From Spirochaetales bacterium Spiro_01 (GTDB lineage: Bacteria > Spirochaetota > Spirochaetia > Sphaerochaetales > Sphaerochaetaceae): DNA of 7,361 nucleotides. Where the stretch lies: assembly GCA_001604265.1 (NCBI GenBank), contig LVBC01000127.1, positions 1 to 7,361 of the forward strand, read 5' to 3'. Under the pieces are notes generated by a model. The model made no database searches. It worked only from the letters and a program-made list of their open reading frames with translations, and was not told the origin of the DNA. Shown here one piece after another: positions 1 to 6,920 of the stretch (position 1 is the stretch's first letter; each line of letters opens with the position of its first letter). The translations under genes were made by a program, and so were the position numbers.

Positions 1-1579
1 CGATGGAGGTCCTTCCCTTTGAAATCCGGTTGAAGGCCTCCTGGATCATCGCCTCGCTCTCTGTATCAAGGGAGCTTGTGGCCTCGTCGAATACGAGGAT
101 CGGCGGGTTCTTCAGGAATACTCTTGCAATCGAGATTCTCTGCTTCTGTCCACCAGAAAGCCTCGTTCCCCTCTCTCCGACCTCGGTGTCCAGTCCCTTT
201 GGAAGTGATGCGACGAAGTCGTAGAGGTTCGCGACCCTGAGCGCCTCCCACAGCTCCTCGTCGGTCGCATCGACCTTTCCATAGAGGAGGTTCTCCTTGA
301 TGGTAGTATCGAACAGGAAGACCGACTGCTGCACAAAGCCGATCGCTCTGTGAAGCGAGCTCTGGCTTACATCCCTTATATTCTGGCCGTCGATAAGGAT
401 ATTGCCACTCTGGCTCTCATAGAAGCGCGAAAGCAGATTCACGATCGTCGTCTTTCCGGCACCGGACTCTCCGACAAGTGCAACCCTCTGGCCACCCTTT
501 ATATCCAGATCCAGTGAGGCGACCACCTTGTCCCCATCCCCATCCTCATATGTGAAGGAGACCTTGTCGAACCTGATATCGCCATTGGTTATCTCGAGCT
601 CGGTGCAGTTCTCGCTGTCCTCGATATCCGGCCTTATATCCATGACCTCTGTAAAGCGCTCGAAGGAGGCGACGCCGCCCTGGAACTGCTCTGTGAAGTT
701 GATAAGCCTATCGAGCGGTGGTGTTACTACAGAGACGTAGAGTATGAAGGCGAAGAGGTCTGCGAACTGGATATCCCCAGTTGCCAGGAGGATTGCGCCG
801 AAGGCGACCGTCACAAGGTAGTACAGCTGGCGGATGAAGGTCATTCCGGTCTGGAAGGTCGCCATCTGGGCATACATCCTCTCCCTGTACATCTGGAGCT
901 GGTTGTTCTCGCTCCTGAACTTCTCCGACTGCCTCCTCTCATTGCTGAAGGACTTGACCTCTCTTATGCCCTGTATCGAATTCTCTGCAGAGACATTGAG
1001 GCTTGCGATGCTCTTCCTGATCTCTCTGTTCCTCGCCTTGAGACGCCCTCCGAAGACGATGCCATAGAACAGCATGACCACAAGCGGAAGTGCCGAAATG
1101 ATGGCAAGCTTAACCGATATGACGGACATCAGGATATAGGCACCGACGATAGTGACCATCGAGATGAGGAAGTCCTCGGGACAGTGATGGGCGCACTCTG
1201 CGATATTGAAGAGGTCGTTCGTTATCCTCGAGATCACTCCACCTGTCTTGTTGTGGTCGTAGTAGCGGAATGAGAGGGTCTCGAGGTGGTCGAAGAGCTC
1301 CTGGCGCATATTGTGCTCCATCCAGACTCCGAGGATATGGCCCCATCTTATCCTTATATATGTGAAGAGCGCCTCGAGAAGGTAGATGCCAAGCATGACA
1401 AGGAAGATGATTCCCATTGCAGGAAAATCACCCTCCTTCAGTGGACCATATATCAGATATCTCGTGAGGTATGGAAATATGATGGAGAGAAGGCTCGATA
1501 GGGTTGCAGCTCCCATATCGAGCCAGAATAGCCAGGCAAAGGGCCTGTAGTATGATATGAATCGTCCTAGGAGCTTCAC
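1..1579 (-). CDS. ABC exporter, fused membrane and ATPase domains (3' end missing)
   Basis: Predicted ATP-driven exporter of the type IV (MsbA/LmrA/BmrA-like) family, acting in the cytoplasmic membrane as a homo- or heterodimer; substrate unknown. The 526 visible codons hold a membrane domain (about residues 10-300, six hydrophobic segments near 13-42, 55-75, 135-155, 157-178, 248-268 and 271-292) and then a nucleotide-binding domain. Visible in the latter are the A-loop Tyr344 (SFTYEDG), Walker A GESGAGKT (370-377), Q-loop Gln418 (GFVQQSVFLF), signature LSGGQ (474-478), Walker B ILVFDEA with catalytic Glu499, and the D-loop SSLD (502-505). The frame is still open at base 1, so the H-loop histidine and the last 50-60 residues lie outside. 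All visible ATPase residues are canonical, so this is an active-type subunit. The GTG start was chosen because it overlaps the helicase stop (GTGA) and gives a normal family N-terminus; the next in-frame ATG is codon 22, inside the first membrane helix. A partner half-transporter could follow to the left. Family is sure, start moderately sure. Confidence 0.93.
   Translation of the reverse strand, partial: MKLLGRFISYYRPFAWLFWLDMGAATLSSLLSIIFPYLTRYLIYGPLKEGDFPAMGIIFLVMLGIYLLEALFTYIRIRWGHILGVWMEHNMRQELFDHLETLSFRYYDHNKTGGVISRITNDLFNIAECAHHCPEDFLISMVTIVGAYILMSVISVKLAIISALPLVVMLFYGIVFGGRLKARNREIRKSIASLNVSAENSIQGIREVKSFSNERRQSEKFRSENNQLQMYRERMYAQMATFQTGMTFIRQLYYLVTVAFGAILLATGDIQFADLFAFILYVSVVTPPLDRLINFTEQFQGGVASFERFTEVMDIRPDIEDSENCTELEITNGDIRFDKVSFTYEDGDGDKVVASLDLDIKGGQRVALVGESGAGKTTIVNLLSRFYESQSGNILIDGQNIRDVSQSSLHRAIGFVQQSVFLFDTTIKENLLYGKVDATDEELWEALRVANLYDFVASLPKGLDTEVGERGTRLSGGQKQRISIARVFLKNPPILVFDEATSSLDTESEAMIQEAFNRISKGRTSI
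1576..1579 (-). other. GTGA stop/start overlap joining helicase and ABC exporter
   Basis: The helicase stop TGA (1576-1578) and the exporter start GTG (1577-1579) share bases, an arrangement typical of translational coupling by terminating ribosomes. Upstream on the minus strand there is only a purine-rich stretch (GGAAAGAAAGAAGAAAA) and no strong Shine-Dalgarno at ideal spacing, which fits dependence on helicase translation. That the exporter is coupled is inference. Confidence 0.6.
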
Positions 1580-3141
1580 TTTTCTTCTTTCTTTCCAAAG
1601 AGCGCCTTGAAGCGACTCCAGAGGTTGCTCTTCTTCTTCGGTGTTATGGACATCTGGTTCGGTGCGGACGAGATCTGTGCCATCGGCTTTACAGGCCTCT
1701 TTGACTGATTCTTCCTCTCTCGGCTTCTCTTTGCACCGCCCTCCTTCTCGTACTCCTTCCTGTAGAGCTTCATCCTCTCCTCGACGGACATCCTGGAGAG
1801 CTTGCTGTAGTCGGCATTGCTCCTCCTCTTCGGAAGCTTATCCACCTCCTCGTCTCTCCTCTTCTCTGTGCGTGGAGCAGGTCTCCTTCTCTCATGTTCG
1901 GATGAGCCTCTAGAAGGTCTTCTTCCACCCCTTCTATCGGAGGTGGTAAGCTTTGCAGGACGGCGAGAGAAGACCATGTCGGCACTCTTGTCCTCCACCA
2001 TCGGGATATCGAGATCATCGATCCAGAGCACTGGAATCTTCATCTGGATGTAGTTCTCGATGGCCTCGAGGCCGTAGATGTACTCCTCGCAGGCAAGCGT
2101 TATTGCCTTGCCGCTCTTTCCTGCCCTGGCAGTTCTTCCGATCCTGTGGACGTAGGATTCGAAATCCTCCGGGATATCGTAGTTGACTACCAGTGCAAGG
2201 TCATCGATCTGGAGACCTCTGGCCGCGACGTCGGTCGCAACGAGGAACCTCAGCTGACCTGACTTCATCCTGTCCAGGGTCTTCAGTCTTTCGCTCTGTG
2301 CCATGTCGCCCATCAGGAATGCGCACTTGTAGCCGTTGGCGACCAGTCGCTTGCTGACCTCAACTGTCTTTCCCTTCGTATTGCAGAAGATGAGACAGCT
2401 CTCTGGATTGATGTGCTTCAGGAGTCTCAGCAGTACAGAGAACTTCTCATCCTTAGTGACGTGGAAGAGCTCCTGCGTTATCTTCTTGACTGTGATCTCC
2501 TCAGGCTGGCTCTCTATCTCCTCAGGGGAGTTCATGTACTCCCAGGCAAGATTCCTGACCTTTGTGGAGAGGGTTGCCGAAAGCAGCATCGTCTGCCTCT
2601 CAGATGGGCGCAGCATCATCGAGAACATCTTCTGGATATCCGGATAGAAGCCCATGTCGAACATTCTGTCCGCCTCGTCCAGAACGACTGTCGTGAACTG
2701 TCTGAAGTCTATCTTCCCGGACTTTGCAAAGTCGATGAGACGACCTGGGGTGCCGACATAGAGTGAAAGGCCCGAGGCGATCTCCTCGCTCTGGTGCACA
2801 TAGCCCACTCCACCATAGAAGCAGCCTACCTTGAAGCCCGGCACCTGGGAGGAAAGCAGCTTTGCATCCTTCTCGATCTGGACTGCCAGCTCTCTTGTCG
2901 GTGCGACGATCAGGGCGACAGGAAGCGAAAGTCCTGCATTGAGTGCCTTGACGTATTTCTCGATGATTGTAAGGACAAAGATAGCTGTCTTTCCCGAGCC
3001 GGTCTTGGACTGTACCATGACATCCTTTCCGGTAAGGGAGATTGGAAGCACCATGCTCTGTACATTGGTGCACTCCTGGAAACCTGCCTGAGAGACTCCG
3101 GCAAGTGTGGCCTCCTGGAGGCCTAGTTCAGTAAATTTCAT
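1576..3141 (-). CDS. DEAD-box ATP-dependent RNA helicase, RhlB/RhlE-like, with long basic tail
   Basis: Cytoplasmic RNA helicase that unwinds short RNA duplexes or remodels RNA-protein complexes using ATP; likely roles are ribosome assembly, mRNA decay or cold adaptation, none provable here. The complete superfamily 2 motif set is present: Q motif with Gln28, motif I SKTGSGKT (45-52), Ia PTRELA (81-86), Ib TPGR (131-134), II DEAD (155-158), III SAT (188-190), IV LIFCNT (250-255), V ATDVAARGL (302-310) and VI HRIGRTARAG (332-341). After the core, LEAIENYIQMKIPV (358-371) resembles the end of RhlB-type cores. Residues 393-521 form a low-complexity, Arg/Lys-rich tail with an RGG-like patch (RRGGRRPSRGSS, 403-414) and a final WSRFKALFGKKEEK. 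Such tails usually add RNA affinity. At 521 residues it is about 100 longer than E. coli RhlB, the excess being the tail. The ATG is preceded by a strong ribosome binding site, and a promoter-like element lies in the gap upstream. The exact subfamily cannot be fixed, so no symbol is given. Confidence 0.96.
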   Translation of the reverse strand: MKFTELGLQEATLAGVSQAGFQECTNVQSMVLPISLTGKDVMVQSKTGSGKTAIFVLTIIEKYVKALNAGLSLPVALIVAPTRELAVQIEKDAKLLSSQVPGFKVGCFYGGVGYVHQSEEIASGLSLYVGTPGRLIDFAKSGKIDFRQFTTVVLDEADRMFDMGFYPDIQKMFSMMLRPSERQTMLLSATLSTKVRNLAWEYMNSPEEIESQPEEITVKKITQELFHVTKDEKFSVLLRLLKHINPESCLIFCNTKGKTVEVSKRLVANGYKCAFLMGDMAQSERLKTLDRMKSGQLRFLVATDVAARGLQIDDLALVVNYDIPEDFESYVHRIGRTARAGKSGKAITLACEEYIYGLEAIENYIQMKIPVLWIDDLDIPMVEDKSADMVFSRRPAKLTTSDRRGGRRPSRGSSEHERRRPAPRTEKRRDEEVDKLPKRRSNADYSKLSRMSVEERMKLYRKEYEKEGGAKRSRERKNQSKRPVKPMAQISSAPNQMSITPKKKSNLWSRFKALFGKKEEK

Positions 3142-3144
3142 ATG

Positions 3145-3154
3145 TTCCTATCCT
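3145..3154 (-). promoter_or_regulatory. Ribosome binding site of the helicase
   Basis: On the minus strand the start is preceded by AGGATAGGAACAT-ATG. The upstream AGGA (3151-3154) sits 9 bases from the ATG and the second AGGA (3146-3149) 4 bases from it. The first has the normal spacing; together they support the ATG at 3141 as the start. Confidence 0.65.
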
Positions 3155-3192
3155 GTTTTGAACAGTGTGTTTTCCATCTCTTGATCCATTGC

Positions 3193-3221
3193 AGAATATG
3201 TGTTATCCGAGGTTTTGTCTA
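3193..3221 (-). promoter_or_regulatory. Candidate sigma70-type promoter for helicase and ABC exporter
   Basis: Reading the minus strand, TAGACA (3216-3221, 5 of 6 bases of TTGACA) is separated by exactly 17 bases from TATTCT (3193-3198, 4 of 6 bases of TATAAT). A transcript would start near base 3186, giving a leader of about 45 bases before the helicase ATG. It lies downstream of the candidate terminator after ftsK, as expected for a new transcription unit. Found by eye only; a chance match is possible. Confidence 0.4.
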
Positions 3222-3250
3222 TGCCACACTGATTTTGATATCCAGAAAGC

Positions 3251-3287
3251 AGAAAGCAGAGAACCAAGGCATGACTCTCTGCTTTCT
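3251..3287 (-). terminator. 12-bp perfect hairpin after ftsK, possible weak terminator
   Basis: AGAAAGCAGAGA (3251-3262) and TCTCTGCTTTCT (3276-3287) are exact reverse complements around a 13-base loop. On the minus strand the hairpin begins 10 bases after the ftsK stop. The bases following it are GCTTTCTGG, so there is no proper T-run; it may be a weak or Rho-assisted terminator, or an mRNA 3'-end stabiliser. AGAAAGC is also present twice in tandem (3244-3250 and 3251-3257), allowing a slipped alternative pairing. Confidence 0.45.
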
Positions 3288-3297
3288 CCATCCATCT

Positions 3298-6200
3298 CTA
3301 TTCGAACTTGAGGACCTCACGAGGCTTGCTGCCGTTGGCAGGACCTACGATGCCATCCTCCTCCATCTGCTCGACTATCCTTGCGGCCCTGTTGTACCCG
3401 ATTCCAAGTCTTCTCTGGAGGTAGGAGGCACTTGCGACCTTCCTCTCCCAGACTATCGCCTTGGCCTTCTCGTACATGTCTCCATCACCACCACCGAAGT
3501 CGCCACCATCGTCGTAGCTCTCCTCATCCGGATCCGGCTCATCCTCGAAGATCGATTCGTCGAGGTAGTCCGGCTCGCCCTGGGTCTTTGCGAACTTGAC
3601 GATATCGAAGACCTCATCGTCCGAGAGGAAGCAGCCCTGGATACGGCTGGTACCGCTTCCTGTGTTCATCAGCATATCGCCACGTCCGAGCAGGTTCTCT
3701 GCACCGGTCTCTCCGAGGATGATACTGGAATCTGTACCGCTTGCTACCCTGAAGGCGATTCTGGATGGGATGTTCGCCTTGATGATGCCTGTGACGACCT
3801 GTGCAGATGGTCTCTGAGTTGCAAGAACTACATGGATACCTGCGGCCCTGGCCTTCTGCAGCAGCCTCTGGAGGTAGCCCTCCATCTCCTTTCCGACAGT
3901 GAGCATCAGGTCGGCATACTCATCCATAATGAGGACGATGTACGGCATCTTCTCTGTCGCATAGCCCATCTCCCTGATCCTGTCGTTGTAGGCATCTATC
4001 TTCCTCAGTCCGAGCTTCGAGAGCATCGAGTATCTTCTCTCCATCTCGTCACAGAGCCAGGAGAGCATCTTGAGGACCCTCTTGTTGTCCGTGATTACAG
4101 GAGTAAGAAGATGTGGAAGTCCATTGTAGACCGTGAGCTCTACGACCTTCGGGTCTACCATTATGAGTCTTACCTCCTTGGGGCTCTTCGAGTAGAGGAT
4201 GGAGGCGACAAGGGAGTTGATGCATACGGACTTTCCTGAACCGGTAGTACCTGCGATCAGAAGGTGCGGAGTCTTTGCGACATCCAGCATCTGTGGCTCA
4301 CCATAGATGTTCCTTCCAAGCAGCAGCGGCACTGCGGCCTTCTTCTCCGACAGCGTCGGTATCATCTCCTTGAAGCCTACAGTTGCGACCTTCTCATTTG
4401 GAACCTCTACGCCGATTTCGCTCCTGCCTGGGATCGGGGCAAGGATTCTGACATTCTTTCCGCCGATCGCAAGCTTTATGTTCTGCTCGAGCCTTGTGAC
4501 TGCATTTACCATGATACCCGGAGCGAGGTCATAGCAGAACATTGTTATCGATGGGCCCTTTACAGCGTTCTTGAAGTAGACCTCTACCTTGAAGTCGTGC
4601 ATCGTCGCCTGTATCTTGTAGCCTATCTCCTTTGTGGCATCGTCGACCTCATAGCTGGAGGCAGGATAGTCTACAAGCATATCGACAGGAGGTGGGTTGT
4701 AGCCCCTCTTCTGTCTCTTCGCTATCGCCTCGAGGCCCGCCTCGTTGCTGGCAAGTCCTGCGATTCCGACCTTGAACTCGATCTCCTGGCTCTTCGTAAG
4801 AGGTGCCTCCTTTGGAGTCTCATCCTCAACGACGAAGCCGTTGATGCCCTTTGCTGTGCTGTTGGCCTGATAATAGCCGGTATCACGCGGAAGCTCATGG
4901 TCCTCGCTCTTGACACTCTCGTGGATCAGGGTCCTCTTGTGCTCAGGCTCCGGAGCGAATACAGGCTCCTGGGAGTCATCGTCATCGATGTCGATGACCT
5001 CCTCAGCACCGAGCTTTCCTGCGTACTTCGCCTTCATCTCGGCCTCGATACGCTTCCTGAGCTCGGCCTCCTCCTTTGCCTTTCTAGCCTCCTCTTCGGC
5101 CTTTGTCCGGTACTCCTGCTCGATCTGGCGGCGTATCTCCTCCTCGCGCTTTGCCTGTGCCTCGGCCTCGGCCTTGGCCTTCTCTCTCTCGAGGTTCTCC
5201 CTCTCGAGTCTGGCCTCGACCTCTCTTCTGATGCGTTCGGTCTCCTCCTGGCGGATTCTCTCCCTGAGGCTCTCGGCCTCTGTCTTCAGAGGTGCTGCAG
5301 TCTCCTCGGCCAATGGAGTCGGCTTCTGCTCGTATGCATCATCACCGACTACGAAGGGACGCCCCGGCATCCTTGAAACGTTGCTATCCTGACCGGGCTG
5401 CTTCTTCAGTGATTCGAAGAGCTTGTAGCGGGGATGCGAGGGAGAGAGGTTCGATGGAGCAAAGCTCTCCTCCTTGGCCTGTGGCCTTGCCTGGCTTTTC
5501 TGGGCTCTTGCATCCTCCTCTCTGTTCTGCTCCGGAGTCTTCTTCAATGATTCGAAGAGCTTGTAGCGGGGATGCGAGGGAGAGAGATTGGACGGAGCAA
5601 AGCTCTCTTCCTTTGCCTGTGGTTGCACAGGAGTCTTTGCTGGCTCAGAACTCTTCGGCTGTGGATTCTGAAGCGCCTGGAACATCTTGTACCTTGGGTG
5701 GTCCGGAGAGAGAGAAGAGGGTGCAAAGGAGGTGTCCTCGGCTGGACTCTTCTCAGTATCAGGCTGTGCAGGGCGATTCTTCTCTAGCTCCTCGAACATC
5801 CTGTATCTGGGATGGTCGGGAGAGAGGTTCGATGGAGCAAAGCCTGTATTCGGGGAGGGAGTGTACGGCTCGCTCTTTTCCTCGAAGCCCGCAATCGGCC
5901 CCGGTGTTCTCCTTGGAGTTGTATCCAGAGGCTTTTCCACACTCTCTGCGATGGTATCGAAGAAGAGGTCTGGCCTCTTTTCTTCTTCCTGTCTCTCAAA
6001 CTCCTGCTTTACAGCCTCGAAGGCTCCTGCATTCACAGAGGAAGGCTCCTCGATTGCAGGATTGGAAATACCGGCCTCTGCCCTCGCCTCTCCGAGGTAG
6101 TCCTTTGTCATGCTGGAGGGTGCTATGGTGCTGAAGGTAGGGACCTTCTCGACCCTTGGAATCCTCAGAGAGGATGGACTTCTCACCTTGAAGTCGTTCT

Positions 6201-6918
6201 CATCCTCCTCTGTCTCCTCCTTCCTGACAGGAGTCTCCTTGGCATTCAGCTGCTTCACCTCTTCAAGGTTCCTGCTGATCTCAGCCTCGCTCTCCCGGGC
6301 CTTCCTTCTCTCCTCCTCCTTCTGGCGCTTCTCTGCGGTCTTTCGCTTCTTTGTCTCGGCCTTCAGGGCCTTCTTTGCGGCCTTCAGCTCCCTCTTCTCC
6401 TGCTTCAGGGCCCTTCGATCGACCTCATCATCGTTCTCTCTTCTTACATTCTCATGGCCCAGCCTGCTTTCTCTGGATCTGTTTGCAGCAGAAGCTGCCA
6501 TGAAGACAAGGAATGTAAAGAGGACCTCTGTTGCAAGCAGCAGTGGTGAGTATATCCTCGGGAGGCTTGATAGCCTGGAGACGAGGAAGGCCGGAGTCGT
6601 AAGTCCACTGTGGGCGTGGATGACAGCGACCAGGGTTATGTAGACGATAACAGCACAGATGCTTACAAGGTGATAGAAGGGTCTCCTTCCTCTTGAGATG
6701 AGGGTAAAGAGACCGAGGAGCAGAGAGAAGATACCGAGTCCAAGCAGGGCCTTCGGTCCCTGTGTCAGGCAGAAATTGGCCTTCAAGGGCTCCATGAGAC
6801 TCAACAGAAGTGGTTGCTCAAGGGCCACAGCAGCTGTGCATGCACCTCCGAATGCAAGCAGAACAAATCCTATGATCAGGGAGATTACACTGCCCTTCAA
6901 TCTATTTTCACTGGCCAT
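3298..6918 (-). CDS. ftsK: FtsK/SpoIIIE family DNA translocase with long repeat-bearing linker
   Basis: Membrane-anchored, septum-located hexameric motor that pumps double-stranded DNA to clear the chromosome from the closing septum and, in many bacteria, activates XerC/D recombination at dif. The 1206 residues show: four membrane helices (about 10-32, 57-76, 82-102, 125-145); a linker to about 705 with charged, probably coiled-coil blocks (165-226 and 546-632) flanking four FAPS(N/S)LSP-type repeats (360-506) and an acidic patch (IDIDDDD, 642-648); the alpha domain (about 705-870); the RecA-like motor with Walker A GTTGSGKS (890-897), Walker B LIMDE (996-1000), RAAGIHVVLATQRPS (1024-1038) and GRGDMLMN (1078-1085); an acidic Gly-rich hinge (1113-1148); and a C-terminal winged-helix gamma domain (1149-1206; LQRRLGIGYNRAAR, then KPREVLKFE) that in known FtsK reads polar chromosomal sequences. 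The ATG is 2 bases after the rsmG stop, with AGGA (6929-6932) 10 bases upstream. The length is between short SpoIIIE (about 790) and E. coli FtsK (1329). Identity is sure; the role of the linker is not. Confidence 0.98.
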   Translation of the reverse strand: MASENRLKGSVISLIIGFVLLAFGGACTAAVALEQPLLLSLMEPLKANFCLTQGPKALLGLGIFSLLLGLFTLISRGRRPFYHLVSICAVIVYITLVAVIHAHSGLTTPAFLVSRLSSLPRIYSPLLLATEVLFTFLVFMAASAANRSRESRLGHENVRRENDDEVDRRALKQEKRELKAAKKALKAETKKRKTAEKRQKEEERRKARESEAEISRNLEEVKQLNAKETPVRKEETEEDENDFKVRSPSSLRIPRVEKVPTFSTIAPSSMTKDYLGEARAEAGISNPAIEEPSSVNAGAFEAVKQEFERQEEEKRPDLFFDTIAESVEKPLDTTPRRTPGPIAGFEEKSEPYTPSPNTGFAPSNLSPDHPRYRMFEELEKNRPAQPDTEKSPAEDTSFAPSSLSPDHPRYKMFQALQNPQPKSSEPAKTPVQPQAKEESFAPSNLSPSHPRYKLFESLKKTPEQNREEDARAQKSQARPQAKEESFAPSNLSPSHPRYKLFESLKKQPGQDSNVSRMPGRPFVVGDDAYEQKPTPLAEETAAPLKTEAESLRERIRQEETERIRREVEARLERENLEREKAKAEAEAQAKREEEIRRQIEQEYRTKAEEEARKAKEEAELRKRIEAEMKAKYAGKLGAEEVIDIDDDDSQEPVFAPEPEHKRTLIHESVKSEDHELPRDTGYYQANSTAKGINGFVVEDETPKEAPLTKSQEIEFKVGIAGLASNEAGLEAIAKRQKRGYNPPPVDMLVDYPASSYEVDDATKEIGYKIQATMHDFKVEVYFKNAVKGPSITMFCYDLAPGIMVNAVTRLEQNIKLAIGGKNVRILAPIPGRSEIGVEVPNEKVATVGFKEMIPTLSEKKAAVPLLLGRNIYGEPQMLDVAKTPHLLIAGTTGSGKSVCINSLVASILYSKSPKEVRLIMVDPKVVELTVYNGLPHLLTPVITDNKRVLKMLSWLCDEMERRYSMLSKLGLRKIDAYNDRIREMGYATEKMPYIVLIMDEYADLMLTVGKEMEGYLQRLLQKARAAGIHVVLATQRPSAQVVTGIIKANIPSRIAFRVASGTDSSIILGETGAENLLGRGDMLMNTGSGTSRIQGCFLSDDEVFDIVKFAKTQGEPDYLDESIFEDEPDPDEESYDDGGDFGGGDGDMYEKAKAIVWERKVASASYLQRRLGIGYNRAARIVEQMEEDGIVGPANGSKPREVLKFE
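5401..5841 (-). repeat. Four-copy in-frame motif repeat in the FtsK linker
   Basis: Four copies of FAPS(N/S)LSP(D/S)HPRY(K/R)(M/L)F followed by a short helix-like stretch occur at FtsK residues 360-378, 398-416, 440-460 and 486-506 (bases 5785-5841, 5671-5727, 5539-5601, 5401-5463). The repeat-to-repeat distances are 38, 42 and 46 residues; the spacers are Pro/Glu/Lys-rich and not conserved. Copies 3 and 4 belong to identical 28-residue blocks (bases 5539-5622 and 5401-5484). The pattern fits a short linear binding motif displayed several times on a flexible linker. No partner can be named from sequence. Confidence 0.9.
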
Positions 6919-6920
6919 AT

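Noticed and set aside
1..224. Small plus-strand open frame at the left edge
   Set aside because: It lies entirely opposite the signature and Walker B region of the ABC exporter and has no features of its own.
3153..3165. Palindrome CTGTT-TTG-AACAG as a possible LexA box
   Set aside because: The half-site spacing is too short for the CTGT-N8-ACAG box, and it does not match the CGAAC-N4-GTTCG type either. Kept only as a generic palindrome.
3142..4239. Open frame of 365 codons on the plus strand opposite the 3' part of ftsK
   Set aside because: It is a shadow of the sense gene: ftsK rarely uses TTA, CTA or TCA, so the opposite frame has few stops. Its product has no recognisable domain, while the minus strand encodes an unmistakable motor domain.
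4264..5376. Open frame of 370 codons on the plus strand opposite the middle of ftsK
   Set aside because: Same cause; its Leu-rich low-complexity product mirrors the Glu/Lys/Arg-rich linker codons of ftsK and does not resemble a real membrane protein.
5401..5841. Regularly spaced repeats suggestive of a CRISPR array
   Set aside because: The copies are in frame within ftsK, separated by multiples of three bases, diverge mainly at silent or conservative positions and have coding spacers of unequal length.
5852..5859. GGGGAGGG, matching the E. coli FtsK-orienting consensus GGGNAGGG
   Set aside because: A single 7-fixed-base match is expected about once in both strands of a window this size, and the orienting sequence of this organism is unknown.
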